64,000 nucleotides of DNA. Origin: Candidatus Cryptobacteroides onthequi (GTDB lineage Bacteria > Bacteroidota > Bacteroidia > Bacteroidales > UBA932). The stretch's first letter is position 1, and each line of letters opens with the position of its first letter. Both the position numbers and the translations under genes were made by a program. Positions 53,147-61,175 of the stretch are shown here, in pieces. The notes under the pieces were generated by a model. That model was not told where the DNA came from. It made no database searches and worked only from the letters and a program-made list of their open reading frames with translations. The DNA is taken from contig JAGHSA010000004.1 in NCBI GenBank assembly GCA_018066125.1, forward strand, positions 62,001 through 126,000, written 5' to 3'.

Positions 53147-54410
53147 TCTTGTCGAATCCGGTGTATGGACGGAGAATCTCAGGTATCACGATGCCGTCCG
53201 GGGTCTGGTTGTCCTCGAGGAGGGCTGCCACGACGCGCGGGAGTGCAAGTGAGCTTCCGTTGAGGGTATGACAGAGCTGAGGCTTGCCGTCGGCATCCCT
53301 GTAACGGAGGTGAAGACGATTTGCCTGATAAGTCTCGAAGTTTGATACGGACGAGATCTCGAGCCATCTTCCCTGAGCTGCAGACCAGAGTTCGAAGTCA
53401 TATGTAATGGCTGATGTGAAGCTCATGTCACCGCCGCAAAGACGGAGAATACGGTACTTGAGCCCGAGTTTGTTGACGATGCTCTCCACATGAGCTACCA
53501 TCTCGTCAAGTGCAGCATAGCTGTTCTCCGGCTTCTCCACACGCACGATCTCGACCTTGTCGAACTGATGGAGTCGGTTGAGTCCGCGGACATCCTTGCC
53601 ATATGAACCTGCCTCGCGGCGGAAGCAAGGGGTATATGCTGTCATCTTCTGAGGGACCTCATCATTCTGGAGGATCACGTCACGGAAGATGTTTGTCACA
53701 GGGACCTCGGCTGTAGGCACCATGTAGAAATCATCGAGGGTTGCATGGTACATCTGGCCTTCCTTGTCAGGGAGCTGTCCGGTACCGAAACCCGAAGCCT
53801 GGTTGACCATCACCGGAGGCTCTACCTCCTTGTATCCTGCGGCCGTGTTGGTGTCGAGGAAGAAGTTGATCAGTGCGCGCTGGAGCTTCGCTCCCTTGCC
53901 CTTGTAAACTGGGAATCCGGCACCTGTGATCTTCACGCCAAGGTCGAAATCGATGATGTCATACTTCTTGCAGAGATCCCAGTGAGGAAGTGCATCTGCA
54001 GGAAGCTCGACCTCAGGACCGCCCATCTTTACCACAAGATTGTCCTCGGCGCCCTTGCCTTCCGGCACGATATCGCATGGGATGTTCGGAAGGAGGACTA
54101 TCTTGGCTTCAAGTTCTGCGGTAGTCGCATCCTGCCTTGCAAGCAGTTCTGTAGATTTTGCCTTGAGGTCGGCGACTTCTTTCTTGGCCTCTTCTGCCTC
54201 GGCCTTCTGTCCTGCCTTCATGAGTTTGCCGATCTCAGCGGCCTTCACCTTCTGAGCGGCAAGGATTGTATCGCTCTCTGTCTGGAGAGCCCTTCTCTGC
54301 GCGTCAAGGGCGAGGACGGACTCCACGATCTCCCTTGCGTCGAAATTCTTGATTGCAAGCTTCCTGATCACGTATTCCGGATCATCACGAAGCATCTTCA
54401 ATGTGAGCAT
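53139..54410 (-). CDS. serS: Serine--tRNA ligase
   Basis: The 423-residue class II synthetase has the N-terminal coiled-coil tRNA-binding arm (about 30-105, Lys/Glu/Ala-rich), the motif 2 region with CFRREAGSYGKDVRGLNRLHQF (shown in part: CFRREAGSYG, RGLNRLHQF, about 265-285), and motif 3 near the C-terminus (LNGSSLALPRVVAALLE, about 390). Length and order are typical. It is first in a serS-ruvC unit; a weak TAnnTTTG-like sequence (TAATATTG, 54418-54425 minus strand) lies upstream. Confidence 0.97.
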   Translation of the reverse strand: MLTLKMLRDDPEYVIRKLAIKNFDAREIVESVLALDAQRRALQTESDTILAAQKVKAAEIGKLMKAGQKAEAEEAKKEVADLKAKSTELLARQDATTAELEAKIVLLPNIPCDIVPEGKGAEDNLVVKMGGPEVELPADALPHWDLCKKYDIIDFDLGVKITGAGFPVYKGKGAKLQRALINFFLDTNTAAGYKEVEPPVMVNQASGFGTGQLPDKEGQMYHATLDDFYMVPTAEVPVTNIFRDVILQNDEVPQKMTAYTPCFRREAGSYGKDVRGLNRLHQFDKVEIVRVEKPENSYAALDEMVAHVESIVNKLGLKYRILRLCGGDMSFTSAITYDFELWSAAQGRWLEISSVSNFETYQANRLHLRYRDADGKPQLCHTLNGSSLALPRVVAALLEDNQTPDGIVIPEILRPYTGFDKID

Positions 54411-54424
54411 TGTCTTTCAATATT

Positions 54425-54466
54425 AAAAAGAGGACTTGACACTTTTACTCGAAGTGCAAGTCCTCT
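54425..54466 (-). terminator. Terminator of rplU-rpmA
   Basis: A 15-bp stem with one bulged A (54429-54438 and 54440-54444 pairing with 54457-54466 and 54452-54456) and a seven-base loop is followed on the minus strand by a run of five T residues (A's at 54425-54429 on the plus strand). It stands between rpmA and serS. Confidence 0.8.
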
Positions 54467-54490
54467 GTCTTCTTTTACAAAACCTCCGAG

Positions 54491-54751
54491 TTAGTTCTCA
54501 AAAGGAATAACCGAAACGAAGGATTTGTCCTCTTTCTTGCGGGTGAACTTTACAGTACCATCTACGAGAGCGTAGAGAGTGTGGTCCTTACCCATTCCGA
54601 CGTTCTTGTCTGGATTGTGTACAGTACCTCTCTGGCGTACGATGATATTTCCAGCCTTAACGACCTCACCACCGAATTTCTTGAGTCCGAGACGCTTGCT
54701 GTGAGACTCACGACCGTTCTTTGAACTTGACTGACCTTTCTTGTGTGCCAT
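54491..54751 (-). CDS. rpmA: 50S ribosomal protein bL27
   Basis: The 86-residue protein is near the peptidyl-transferase centre. The start [26 protein letters not shown] and [23 protein letters not shown] (in parts) are the family signature. No N-terminal prepeptide of the Firmicutes kind is present. It follows rplU by 13 bases. Confidence 0.98.
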   Translation of the reverse strand: MAHKKGQSSSKNGRESHSKRLGLKKFGGEVVKAGNIIVRQRGTVHNPDKNVGMGKDHTLYALVDGTVKFTRKKEDKSFVSVIPFEN

Positions 54752-54764
54752 AATTCTCTAAGTT

Positions 54765-55076
54765 TTAAGCGATTTCGTTAATCTGAATCTTAGTAAGCTT
54801 CTGACGGTGTCCGTTGCACTTCTGGAAACCCTTGCGGCGGATCTTCTTGAAGACGAGGACCTTGTCAGCCTTTGCATTGTCATCAATAACTGTAGCCTTG
54901 ACCACAGCACCATCAACATAAGGAGCACCGACCTTGACGCCAGCCTCAGAATCAATGAGGAGCACCTTGTCGAACTCTACAGCAGCACCTTTTTCAGCCG
55001 CGAGGCGGTTGACGAAGATTTCATTGCCAGCTTCAACCTTGAACTGCTGGCCTGCAATTTCTACGATTGCGTACAT
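54765..55076 (-). CDS. rplU: 50S ribosomal protein bL21
   Basis: The 103-residue protein starts MYAIVEIAGQQFKVE, the standard bL21 opening, and contains KKIRRKGFQKCNGHRQKLT in parts (the RRKG-x-RHRQ signature) near its end. The frame runs further upstream without a recognised start, but the ATG at 55076 gives the correct length. rplU and rpmA form the usual pair, read from a canonical promoter with a leader of about 85-90 bases that could hold a control element. Confidence 0.97.
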   Translation of the reverse strand: MYAIVEIAGQQFKVEAGNEIFVNRLAAEKGAAVEFDKVLLIDSEAGVKVGAPYVDGAVVKATVIDDNAKADKVLVFKKIRRKGFQKCNGHRQKLTKIQINEIA

Positions 55077-55170
55077 AATAATAAAACTTGTTAAAGTTTC
55101 AGCCGTAAGCGTCTGCACTTAAGCAGCTCTTTATCAATGGCTTAACGACTATCTAATCATTAAAGGACTG

Positions 55171-55202
55171 CAAATATAGCATTTTTTGCCCTATCAGCCA
55201 AA
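55171..55202 (-). promoter_or_regulatory. Promoter of rplU-rpmA
   Basis: On the minus strand TTTG (55199-55202), 20 bases, then TATATTTG (55171-55178): both consensus boxes are exact. Transcription is expected near 55164, giving a leader of about 88 bases before rplU. Confidence 0.75.
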
Positions 55203-55218
55203 TATTTTGCTACTTTTG
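55185..55218 (+). promoter_or_regulatory. Promoter of the AAA ATPase gene
   Basis: TTTG (55185-55188), 22 bases, then TACTTTTG (55211-55218), an exact -7 match 28 bases before the ATG at 55247. It overlaps the divergent rplU promoter, so the two could compete. Confidence 0.6.
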
Positions 55219-55246
55219 CATTTGAAACATTATTGTTACTCAAGCC

Positions 55247-56410
55247 ATGGACTACCCTTTTGCATACAGCAAGCCGGCCACAGGAAAGGCCTTTTACGGA
55301 AGGAAACAGGATGCGAAGCGAATATGCGAAGCACTATCCGGCGGAGAAAGCATCGCGATCTACGGCGCACCAAAGACTGGAAAGACGTCCCTTATCCTGG
55401 AATCGCTCAGCCAGCTGAAACTGTCCAAGGCTCAGTTCAAGGTGGCTGAAACCGACCTCCTGGACGTGCGCGAGAGCAAGGTGTTCCTATCCCGTCTCTG
55501 CGAGAATGTGATCAGGACATTTGCCGCCACCACCGAGGAGTATGAAGACATCATCGCCTCCTGCTTCACCGGCACGCATGTACGCTTCGACCCCGAAGCC
55601 TGCTCATCCACAGGCAGGATCATCACCCTGGACGGAGAACCGGACAAGGGCGATATGGCCGCCATGCTCACATGCCCCTACACCATCGCGGAAGAAAGGG
55701 GCGTCAGGCTGTACATCATCCTGAAGGAGTTCCAGAATCTGAGATTCATCACTGACTGGGAGACCCTTTTCAAGACTATGGAAGCCATCATGAAACGCCA
55801 GAGGGAAACAGGTTCGCAGCCGCTGTGCTCGTGGATATTCACAGGCTCACAGCTGAATGCAATGAAGGACATTTTTGAGCACACCAAATACTTCTTCCGG
55901 CTTGTCAAGGTGATGAACCCATCCCCTTTCGAGGCAAAAGACATCACCGAACGCATCCTCAGGGGATTTCTCTCAAGCGGCAAGGTGGTGGAAAGAGCCC
56001 AGATAGACAGGGTATGCCGTACCTTAGGCAACAACCTCTGGTACATCAACCACTTCATGTCCATCTGCGACCACCTGTCAAAGGGATACATCACCGAGCC
56101 TGTGCTTCAGGAGGCCATGGACACCATGATATCTCTCAGCCTCCCCCGCTTCTGCTCCATCGTCAACGACCTGACCGATTATCAGATCAACCTTCTCCGC
56201 GCGGTTGCCGAAGGACAGTCGAGGTTCAGCAGTGCAGACATGATACGCAGGTACGGGCTCAGCTCGTCCGCAAATGTAAAGAGGATCAAGGACGCATTGA
56301 GCAAGAAAGAGATAGTGACCTTCAGCGACACCGACGAGGCTTCCATCATAGACCCGCTGTTCGAGTTCTGGGTCAAGAAATATTTTTTCAGGCAGGAGAT
56401 TGACTTTTAA
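55247..56410 (+). CDS. AAA-family ATP-binding protein with C-terminal winged helix
   Basis: The 387-residue protein belongs to the archaeal-type ATPase group (PF01637-like). Walker A GAPKTGKTS lies at about 44-52; the segment YIILKEFQNL (about 164-173) is at the Walker B position, where a DE pair is usual but KE is found here. A sensor-like FTGSQLNAM follows (about 202), then a lid region and a C-terminal winged-helix domain (about 305-380). The family is abundant in Bacteroidota and archaea without a settled function; a role in DNA or toxin handling has been suggested for some. It stands between rplU and rpsU. Confidence 0.78.
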   Translation: MDYPFAYSKPATGKAFYGRKQDAKRICEALSGGESIAIYGAPKTGKTSLILESLSQLKLSKAQFKVAETDLLDVRESKVFLSRLCENVIRTFAATTEEYEDIIASCFTGTHVRFDPEACSSTGRIITLDGEPDKGDMAAMLTCPYTIAEERGVRLYIILKEFQNLRFITDWETLFKTMEAIMKRQRETGSQPLCSWIFTGSQLNAMKDIFEHTKYFFRLVKVMNPSPFEAKDITERILRGFLSSGKVVERAQIDRVCRTLGNNLWYINHFMSICDHLSKGYITEPVLQEAMDTMISLSLPRFCSIVNDLTDYQINLLRAVAEGQSRFSSADMIRRYGLSSSANVKRIKDALSKKEIVTFSDTDEASIIDPLFEFWVKKYFFRQEIDF

Positions 56411-56455
56411 GATAAAGTTGTTACCTTTGCAGCCGCTAAAGAAAAAGGGGGTGAT
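56400..56455 (+). promoter_or_regulatory. rpsU promoter and extended Shine-Dalgarno
   Basis: TTG (56400-56402), 19 bases, TACCTTTG (56422-56429) is a good promoter. AAGGGGGTGAT (56445-56455) matches the anti-Shine-Dalgarno complement AAGGAGGTGAT at ten of eleven positions, the exception allowing G:U pairing, and ends six bases before the ATG. No other gene in this window shows such a site. Confidence 0.85.
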
Positions 56456-56461
56456 AAAGAA

Positions 56462-56656
56462 ATGATCATTGTACCAATCAAAGAAGGAGAGAACATCGAG
56501 CGCGCGCTCAAGAAATTCAAGAGAAAATTCGAGAAGACCGGCACAGTCCGTGAGCTCCGTGCACGCAAGAACTTCGAGAAGCCTTCAGCAAAGAAGAGAG
56601 TGGCTATGCAGAAAGCCATCTACGTACAGCACCTCCATCTCGAGGACGAGCAGTAA
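56462..56656 (+). CDS. rpsU: 30S ribosomal protein bS21
   Basis: The 64-residue protein starts MIIVPIKEGENIERALKKF and continues with the family's KRKFEKTGTV and RARKNFEKPSAKKR basic segments. In Bacteroidota, bS21 with bS6 and bS18 hides the 16S anti-Shine-Dalgarno, which explains why leaders lack SD sequences. The very strong SD here fits autoregulation seen in Flavobacterium: ribosomes lacking bS21 have a free anti-SD and translate rpsU preferentially. Expression would thus restore bS21. The gene ends with a strong two-way terminator. Confidence 0.97.
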   Translation: MIIVPIKEGENIERALKKFKRKFEKTGTVRELRARKNFEKPSAKKRVAMQKAIYVQHLHLEDEQ

Positions 56657-56670
56657 TTGCTGAACAAGAT

Positions 56671-56711
56671 AAAAAAGGAAATCCGACCCTGAGGGCCGGA
56701 TTTCCTTTTTT
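56671..56711 (+). terminator. Bidirectional terminator between rpsU and the nucleotidyltransferase gene
   Basis: A 19-bp stem with one mismatch (56671-56689 with 56693-56711) and a three-base loop is flanked by A6 on the left and T6 on the right, so it works for transcripts from both sides: rpsU on the plus strand and the nucleotidyltransferase operon on the minus strand. Confidence 0.93.
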
Positions 56712-56715
56712 GATG

Positions 56716-57453
56716 CTATCTTGTGATTCCCTTGTATTCCTCACACACTTTTCTGTAGCTCTCGAGATTGCCGATATCATACCTGCTGCCCGGCATTTCC
56801 ATGGCATAGACCGGCACCTTGGCACTCAGCCAAGCGATATAGCTGCCCGGAGCATCCGTGCCGCAGCCGGATGCGATGCCTTCCCTGACTGATGCCACTG
56901 CCTCTCTGGTATAATAATAGAATGGAGGACAGCACCAGTGCGACTTAGGCTCCGCAGGCTTCTCTTCCATGGAGATGATCCTGTCATCATCCGCCACCTC
57001 CACGATTCCCGACTTGTGCAGCCTCGGCTCATCCGCCTCATAATAACGCATGATGCAGCTGGAAGACCTGTCGGCAGCATATCTCACGAACTGCTGGAGG
57101 CTGAAGTCGAGCACATTGTCTCCGGCTATCACAAGCATGTCGTCGTCCAGTCCCAGACTGTCGATGGCATACTGTATGTCACAGACAGCACCCAGACGCG
57201 TCTCATTGGTCGAGGTGCCGTCATCAACCACATCGATGCGGACAGACTTTCCAGCCGCCCATTCATTGAAATGAGGTGCGAACTTGTGATTGGTCACCAC
57301 TATGTAGCCATCCACGAGACCGGCACCGTCGATGTCATCGATGAGCCAGTCCAGAATGGTCTTGTCCCCAACCTTGAGAAGAGGCTTGGGGAAATTTTCA
57401 GTCAAAGGATAAAGGCGGGTGGCATAGCCAGCCGCAAGAATAAGACATTTCAT
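56716..57453 (-). CDS. Sugar-1-phosphate nucleotidyltransferase
   Basis: The 245-residue protein has the NTP-transferase signature LILAAGYATRLYPLTENFPKPLL (in parts: LAAGYATRLYPLT, FPKPLL) with the Arg and Lys that bind NTP phosphates, and a VIAGDNVLDF segment (about 108) with the metal Asp. The chain stops after the catalytic domain, with no left-handed beta-helix. The partner kinase, five bases upstream on the same strand, makes sugar-1-phosphates, so this enzyme probably makes a UDP- or other NDP-sugar from that product. The nucleotide cannot be told. Confidence 0.88.
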   Translation of the reverse strand: MKCLILAAGYATRLYPLTENFPKPLLKVGDKTILDWLIDDIDGAGLVDGYIVVTNHKFAPHFNEWAAGKSVRIDVVDDGTSTNETRLGAVCDIQYAIDSLGLDDDMLVIAGDNVLDFSLQQFVRYAADRSSSCIMRYYEADEPRLHKSGIVEVADDDRIISMEEKPAEPKSHWCCPPFYYYTREAVASVREGIASGCGTDAPGSYIAWLSAKVPVYAMEMPGSRYDIGNLESYRKVCEEYKGITR

Positions 57454-57458
57454 GATCG

Positions 57459-58631
57459 TCAGATGATTACGCCATCCGCAGAATGGCAGATATGGAACGA
57501 ATACTTACCCCTGAGGGCAGGGAACTGCGAAAGATATTCCGATTCGACACTCTCAGCGATAGAGTCCCTGTATGAAGGATCGATCAGCGCCATGCAGCAG
57601 CCCTTGAATCCCGCGCCGCTGAAACGGCCTCCGTACACGCCGTCAGTGCGGGTCAGGATATCGTATATGCCCTTGAGCTCTGGAGACCCCGTCTCGTAGC
57701 TGTATATGGAAGAGTGGCCGCTCTCGAAGATCAGACGCCCGTACTCCTCGACATCTCCCCTGCGCCATGCTTCGGCACCGGCCTCGACGCGTGCACACTC
57801 ACTGAAGAAATGGTCCGCCCTGCGCCTCCAGTTTTCCGGGAGGGAGTCCCTGTACCTGTCGTACACATCCACCGGAACGTCTCTCAGACTTGTCTCCGCA
57901 AACTTGCCGTACTCCATGCCGGCGAAAGCCTTCAGCGCATAGGCCGCACTCCTGCACTCATCCACCCTCATGTTGAAACCGGAACCTGCAAGATTGCGCT
58001 CGACTCCACTGAAGAAAATGGCTATCTCGTAAGGCTTGGCCGACGATGGCATCTCTATCAGCTCGAAGCTGTCATCTCTGGTATCAAGGTACAGAAGCCG
58101 GTCCTTGCGGGAATACACCTCACAGCTCTGATCAAGCTTTCCGCATGAGACACCCACATATTCATTCTCGGCAGCCTTGGCTATGCCGATGATCTCCGAC
58201 GGGTCGAGATGGATGCCGTTGACGTCGCACAGGGCACGCAGGAACGATATGCATACCGCCGCACTCGACGACAGTCCTCCGATAGGAAGCGACCCCTCGA
58301 TGACGCCGCACAGTCCAACCGACAGAGGATAGCGGTTGGAGAGCTGGATGGTCACGCCGCGGAGGTAGTCCGCCCAGTCATTCTGGCGGGTATCGAACAC
58401 AGAGCGGACATGCCACTGCGCACGCTTCTCGAACTGAAGCGAGCACAGCTCGATGACGCCGTTCTGTTTGGGATGGTAGGCCACATGTATGCCCTTGTCT
58501 ATGGCAAGACCTGTGATCTTGCCGAGATTGTGGTCCACATGGGCGCCTATGGGGCATATGCGGTACGGGCAGAACGCCACCGATGCCGGCTCCTTATGAT
58601 ATATCTCGTAAAACTTGTCTTCGCACTTCAT
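57459..58631 (-). CDS. GHMP sugar kinase of the galactokinase family, galacturonokinase-like
   Basis: The 390-residue kinase has the three GHMP motifs: PYRICPIGAHVDH (about 22-34), the ATP-binding LPIGGLSSSAAV (about 123-134), and GRFSGAGFKGCC (about 340-351). In true galactokinase the first motif reads GEHTDY, where the Glu binds O6 of galactose. Here it is GAHVDH, the form I recall for plant galacturonokinase, in which Ala makes room for a carboxylate. The C-terminal half (NMRVDECR, GVYGGRFSGAGF) also recalls that group. Pairing with a nucleotidyltransferase suggests a salvage route to UDP-galacturonate or a similar sugar nucleotide. This remains inference until tested. Confidence 0.8.
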   Translation of the reverse strand: MKCEDKFYEIYHKEPASVAFCPYRICPIGAHVDHNLGKITGLAIDKGIHVAYHPKQNGVIELCSLQFEKRAQWHVRSVFDTRQNDWADYLRGVTIQLSNRYPLSVGLCGVIEGSLPIGGLSSSAAVCISFLRALCDVNGIHLDPSEIIGIAKAAENEYVGVSCGKLDQSCEVYSRKDRLLYLDTRDDSFELIEMPSSAKPYEIAIFFSGVERNLAGSGFNMRVDECRSAAYALKAFAGMEYGKFAETSLRDVPVDVYDRYRDSLPENWRRRADHFFSECARVEAGAEAWRRGDVEEYGRLIFESGHSSIYSYETGSPELKGIYDILTRTDGVYGGRFSGAGFKGCCMALIDPSYRDSIAESVESEYLSQFPALRGKYSFHICHSADGVII

Positions 58632-58660
58632 CTCATGTCCATGTTGAGAGGTAGGGTTTG

Positions 58661-58688
58661 CAAAGATAACTATTATTTCGTCACCAAA
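58661..58688 (-). promoter_or_regulatory. Promoter of the sugar-kinase operon
   Basis: TATCTTTG (58661-58668, minus strand) is an exact -7 match 29 bases before the kinase ATG, with a TTTG at 58685-58688 16 bases upstream. A weak TAACTTAG (58695-58702) on the plus strand may serve the YfhO-like gene. Confidence 0.55.
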
Positions 58689-58721
58689 ATTTCTTAACTT
58701 AGCAGAATTAAAACTACTTAC

Positions 58722-61175
58722 ATGAACTTCAAGGAAATCGCTTCCAGATATGGCGCTTTCGTCGCCGCAGCCATCATTTTCGTGGCAATGTCACTCATCT
58801 ACTGCTCACCTGTGCTCAAAGGCAAGGTCATCACCACCGGCGACTCCACCAATGCCGATGCAGCAGTTCACGAGGCCATCACATACACCGAGCAGACCGG
58901 AGACCACAGCTGGTGGACCGGATCCATGTTCAGCGGCATGCCAAACTATCAGATCGGAGGCGGAGAATACAAGTCAGGAAAGTTCCTCGCGCCTTTCGGA
59001 AACATCCTGCACCGCGGACACTGGCGCACCGAGTGGGTGTTCATCATCTATTTCTTCTGCTTCTTCATCCTGCTGCTGTCCTTCGGAGTGGACAGATGGG
59101 CAAGCATAGCGGGAGCGATAGCCATAGCCCTGTCATCCTATTTCATAGTGATCATCGCGGCCGGACACAACGGAAAGACCTCCACCATCGCCCTGATGAG
59201 CGTGGTGCTGGGCGGTTTCCACCTCATCTTCCGCAAGAAATATGGAATGGGAGTATTCCTGGCGATGTTTTTCACCGCCATGGGCTACTCGACCCACCCT
59301 CAGATGTCCTACTATATCTTCATGCTTATCGGCCTGCTCTGGATAGGCGAGCTCTGGCAGCACATCAGGGAAAAGCGATTCAAGGACCTTGTCATAGGAT
59401 CACTGCTCTTTTTCGGAGCAGTGGGCATAGGAGTGGGTACATCCATGGCGAACGTCTTCGCCAACAAGGAATACGTCGGCGAGACCATGCGCGGCGGCCA
59501 CAGTGACCTGGTAAAAGAAGGAGACGGAGAGGCTTCGTCATCCAAGGGTCTCGACATAGCATATGCCACCCAGTGGAGCTATGGAATCGACGAGACCATG
59601 TCATTCATGATTCCGGGATTCATGGGTGGGGCATCTGCAGCGCCCGTGAGCACAGACAGCAGACTCTACAAGGGCCTCGTCAAGAACGGCGTGCCTGCAA
59701 AGTCGGCCAAAGACTTCTGTGCCAACGCCCCGCTCTACTGGGGCGACCAGCCATTCACTGCGGGAAATGTATATATGGGAGCCGTCATATGCTTCCTCTT
59801 CCTGCTGGGACTTCTCATCGTGGAAGGACCGTACAAATGGATGCTGCTCCTGGCGACCATATTCTCGACCATGCTGGCGTGGGGCAGCAACTGCATGTGG
59901 CTAACCGAGCTGTTCTTCAAGTACTTCCCGCTCTACTCCAAGTTCAGGGCCGTATCCTCCATCCTCATCGTGGCAGAGATCACCATGCCGCTGCTCGGAT
60001 TCCTCGCCATCAAGGCCATCATGGACGGCGATGTCAGCAGAGAGAAAGCCGTGCGCAGCACCCTGATCTCGGGAGGCATCACAGCCGGCATCTGCCTCTT
60101 CTTCGCGGCCTTCGGCGGAATGATCTTCGACTTCACATCGCCTAATGATGCCGGATTTGCAGGAAGCCTGCCGGACTGGCTCTACAAGCTCATAGTGGAC
60201 GAGAGGGCATCCCTCCTCGCAAAGGACAGCCTCCGCTCCGCGCTCTTTATCGCAGCCTCGGCGTTCACTGTATGGCTCTGGGCCAAGGGAAAGATCAAGA
60301 ACGGCATCATGATCGCAGCTCTCGGAGTCCTCATCGTCATCGACATGTGGCCTGTCGACAGAAGATACTTCAATGACCGCAACTTCGTCACACCGAAGCA
60401 GGGGCAGGCGACATTCCAGATGCAGCCATACGAGGCGGCCATCCTGAAGGATCCGGATCCTCATTTCAGGGTCATGAACCTCACCGTCAGCACATTCAAC
60501 GACGCACGCACCTCATACTACCTCAAGTCCATCGGCGGATACTGCGCCGCAAAGCTCAGGAGATATCAGGACCTCATCGACGTTCATCTCTCCAAGGTGA
60601 ACCTCCCTGTCATCGGCATGCTCAACGGCAAGTACATCATCACCCAGGGCCAGGACGGCCAGCCTGTACCTATGGTGAACCCGGATGCTCTGGGCAATGC
60701 ATGGTATGTAAGCTCGATCAAGGTTGTCGACACACCTGACGAGGAGATCAACGGTCTCATGTCTGTAGATCTTCACAACACCGCCCTGACCGACAAGAAC
60801 TTTGCATCCTATGTCGTCAACCCTGCCCCAGCCGTGCCTGAGGATGCCAGGGTATGGCTTACCAGGTACACGCCAAAGTCTCTGGATTACAAGTGCGAAT
60901 CTTCAGCAGACGGAACCATAGTCTTCTCCGAGATCTATTACCCGTACGGCTGGAAGGCAACGATCGACGGTGCCCCGGCAGACCATTTCAGGGCAAACTA
61001 CATCCTCAGGGCAATGAACGTCCCTGCAGGCAGCCACGACATACACTTTGAGTTCGACCCTGACAGTGTCAGAAAGGGAGACACACTTTCCCTGATATTC
61101 ATCGCCCTGATGTACATCATCACAGCCACAATAGCAGCACTCGGCATATGGAAAAAAGTAAAATCGTCACGATAG
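58722..61175 (+). CDS. YfhO-family polytopic membrane protein
   Basis: The 817-residue protein has about 11-12 membrane segments in its first 560 residues, a large loop after the first (MFSGMPNYQIGGGEY, about 68-82), and a beta-rich soluble C-terminal part (about 600-780) followed by a last membrane segment. YfhO in Bacillus is a GT-C-like glycosyltransferase or flippase linked to lipoteichoic acid glycosylation; the loop with paired acidic residues (TGDSTNADAAVHE, about 39-51) fits a GT-C active site. The gene overlaps the following GT4 gene by 28 bases, so the two act in one pathway. The exact sugar is unknown. Confidence 0.8.
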   Translation: MNFKEIASRYGAFVAAAIIFVAMSLIYCSPVLKGKVITTGDSTNADAAVHEAITYTEQTGDHSWWTGSMFSGMPNYQIGGGEYKSGKFLAPFGNILHRGHWRTEWVFIIYFFCFFILLLSFGVDRWASIAGAIAIALSSYFIVIIAAGHNGKTSTIALMSVVLGGFHLIFRKKYGMGVFLAMFFTAMGYSTHPQMSYYIFMLIGLLWIGELWQHIREKRFKDLVIGSLLFFGAVGIGVGTSMANVFANKEYVGETMRGGHSDLVKEGDGEASSSKGLDIAYATQWSYGIDETMSFMIPGFMGGASAAPVSTDSRLYKGLVKNGVPAKSAKDFCANAPLYWGDQPFTAGNVYMGAVICFLFLLGLLIVEGPYKWMLLLATIFSTMLAWGSNCMWLTELFFKYFPLYSKFRAVSSILIVAEITMPLLGFLAIKAIMDGDVSREKAVRSTLISGGITAGICLFFAAFGGMIFDFTSPNDAGFAGSLPDWLYKLIVDERASLLAKDSLRSALFIAASAFTVWLWAKGKIKNGIMIAALGVLIVIDMWPVDRRYFNDRNFVTPKQGQATFQMQPYEAAILKDPDPHFRVMNLTVSTFNDARTSYYLKSIGGYCAAKLRRYQDLIDVHLSKVNLPVIGMLNGKYIITQGQDGQPVPMVNPDALGNAWYVSSIKVVDTPDEEINGLMSVDLHNTALTDKNFASYVVNPAPAVPEDARVWLTRYTPKSLDYKCESSADGTIVFSEIYYPYGWKATIDGAPADHFRANYILRAMNVPAGSHDIHFEFDPDSVRKGDTLSLIFIALMYIITATIAALGIWKKVKSSR

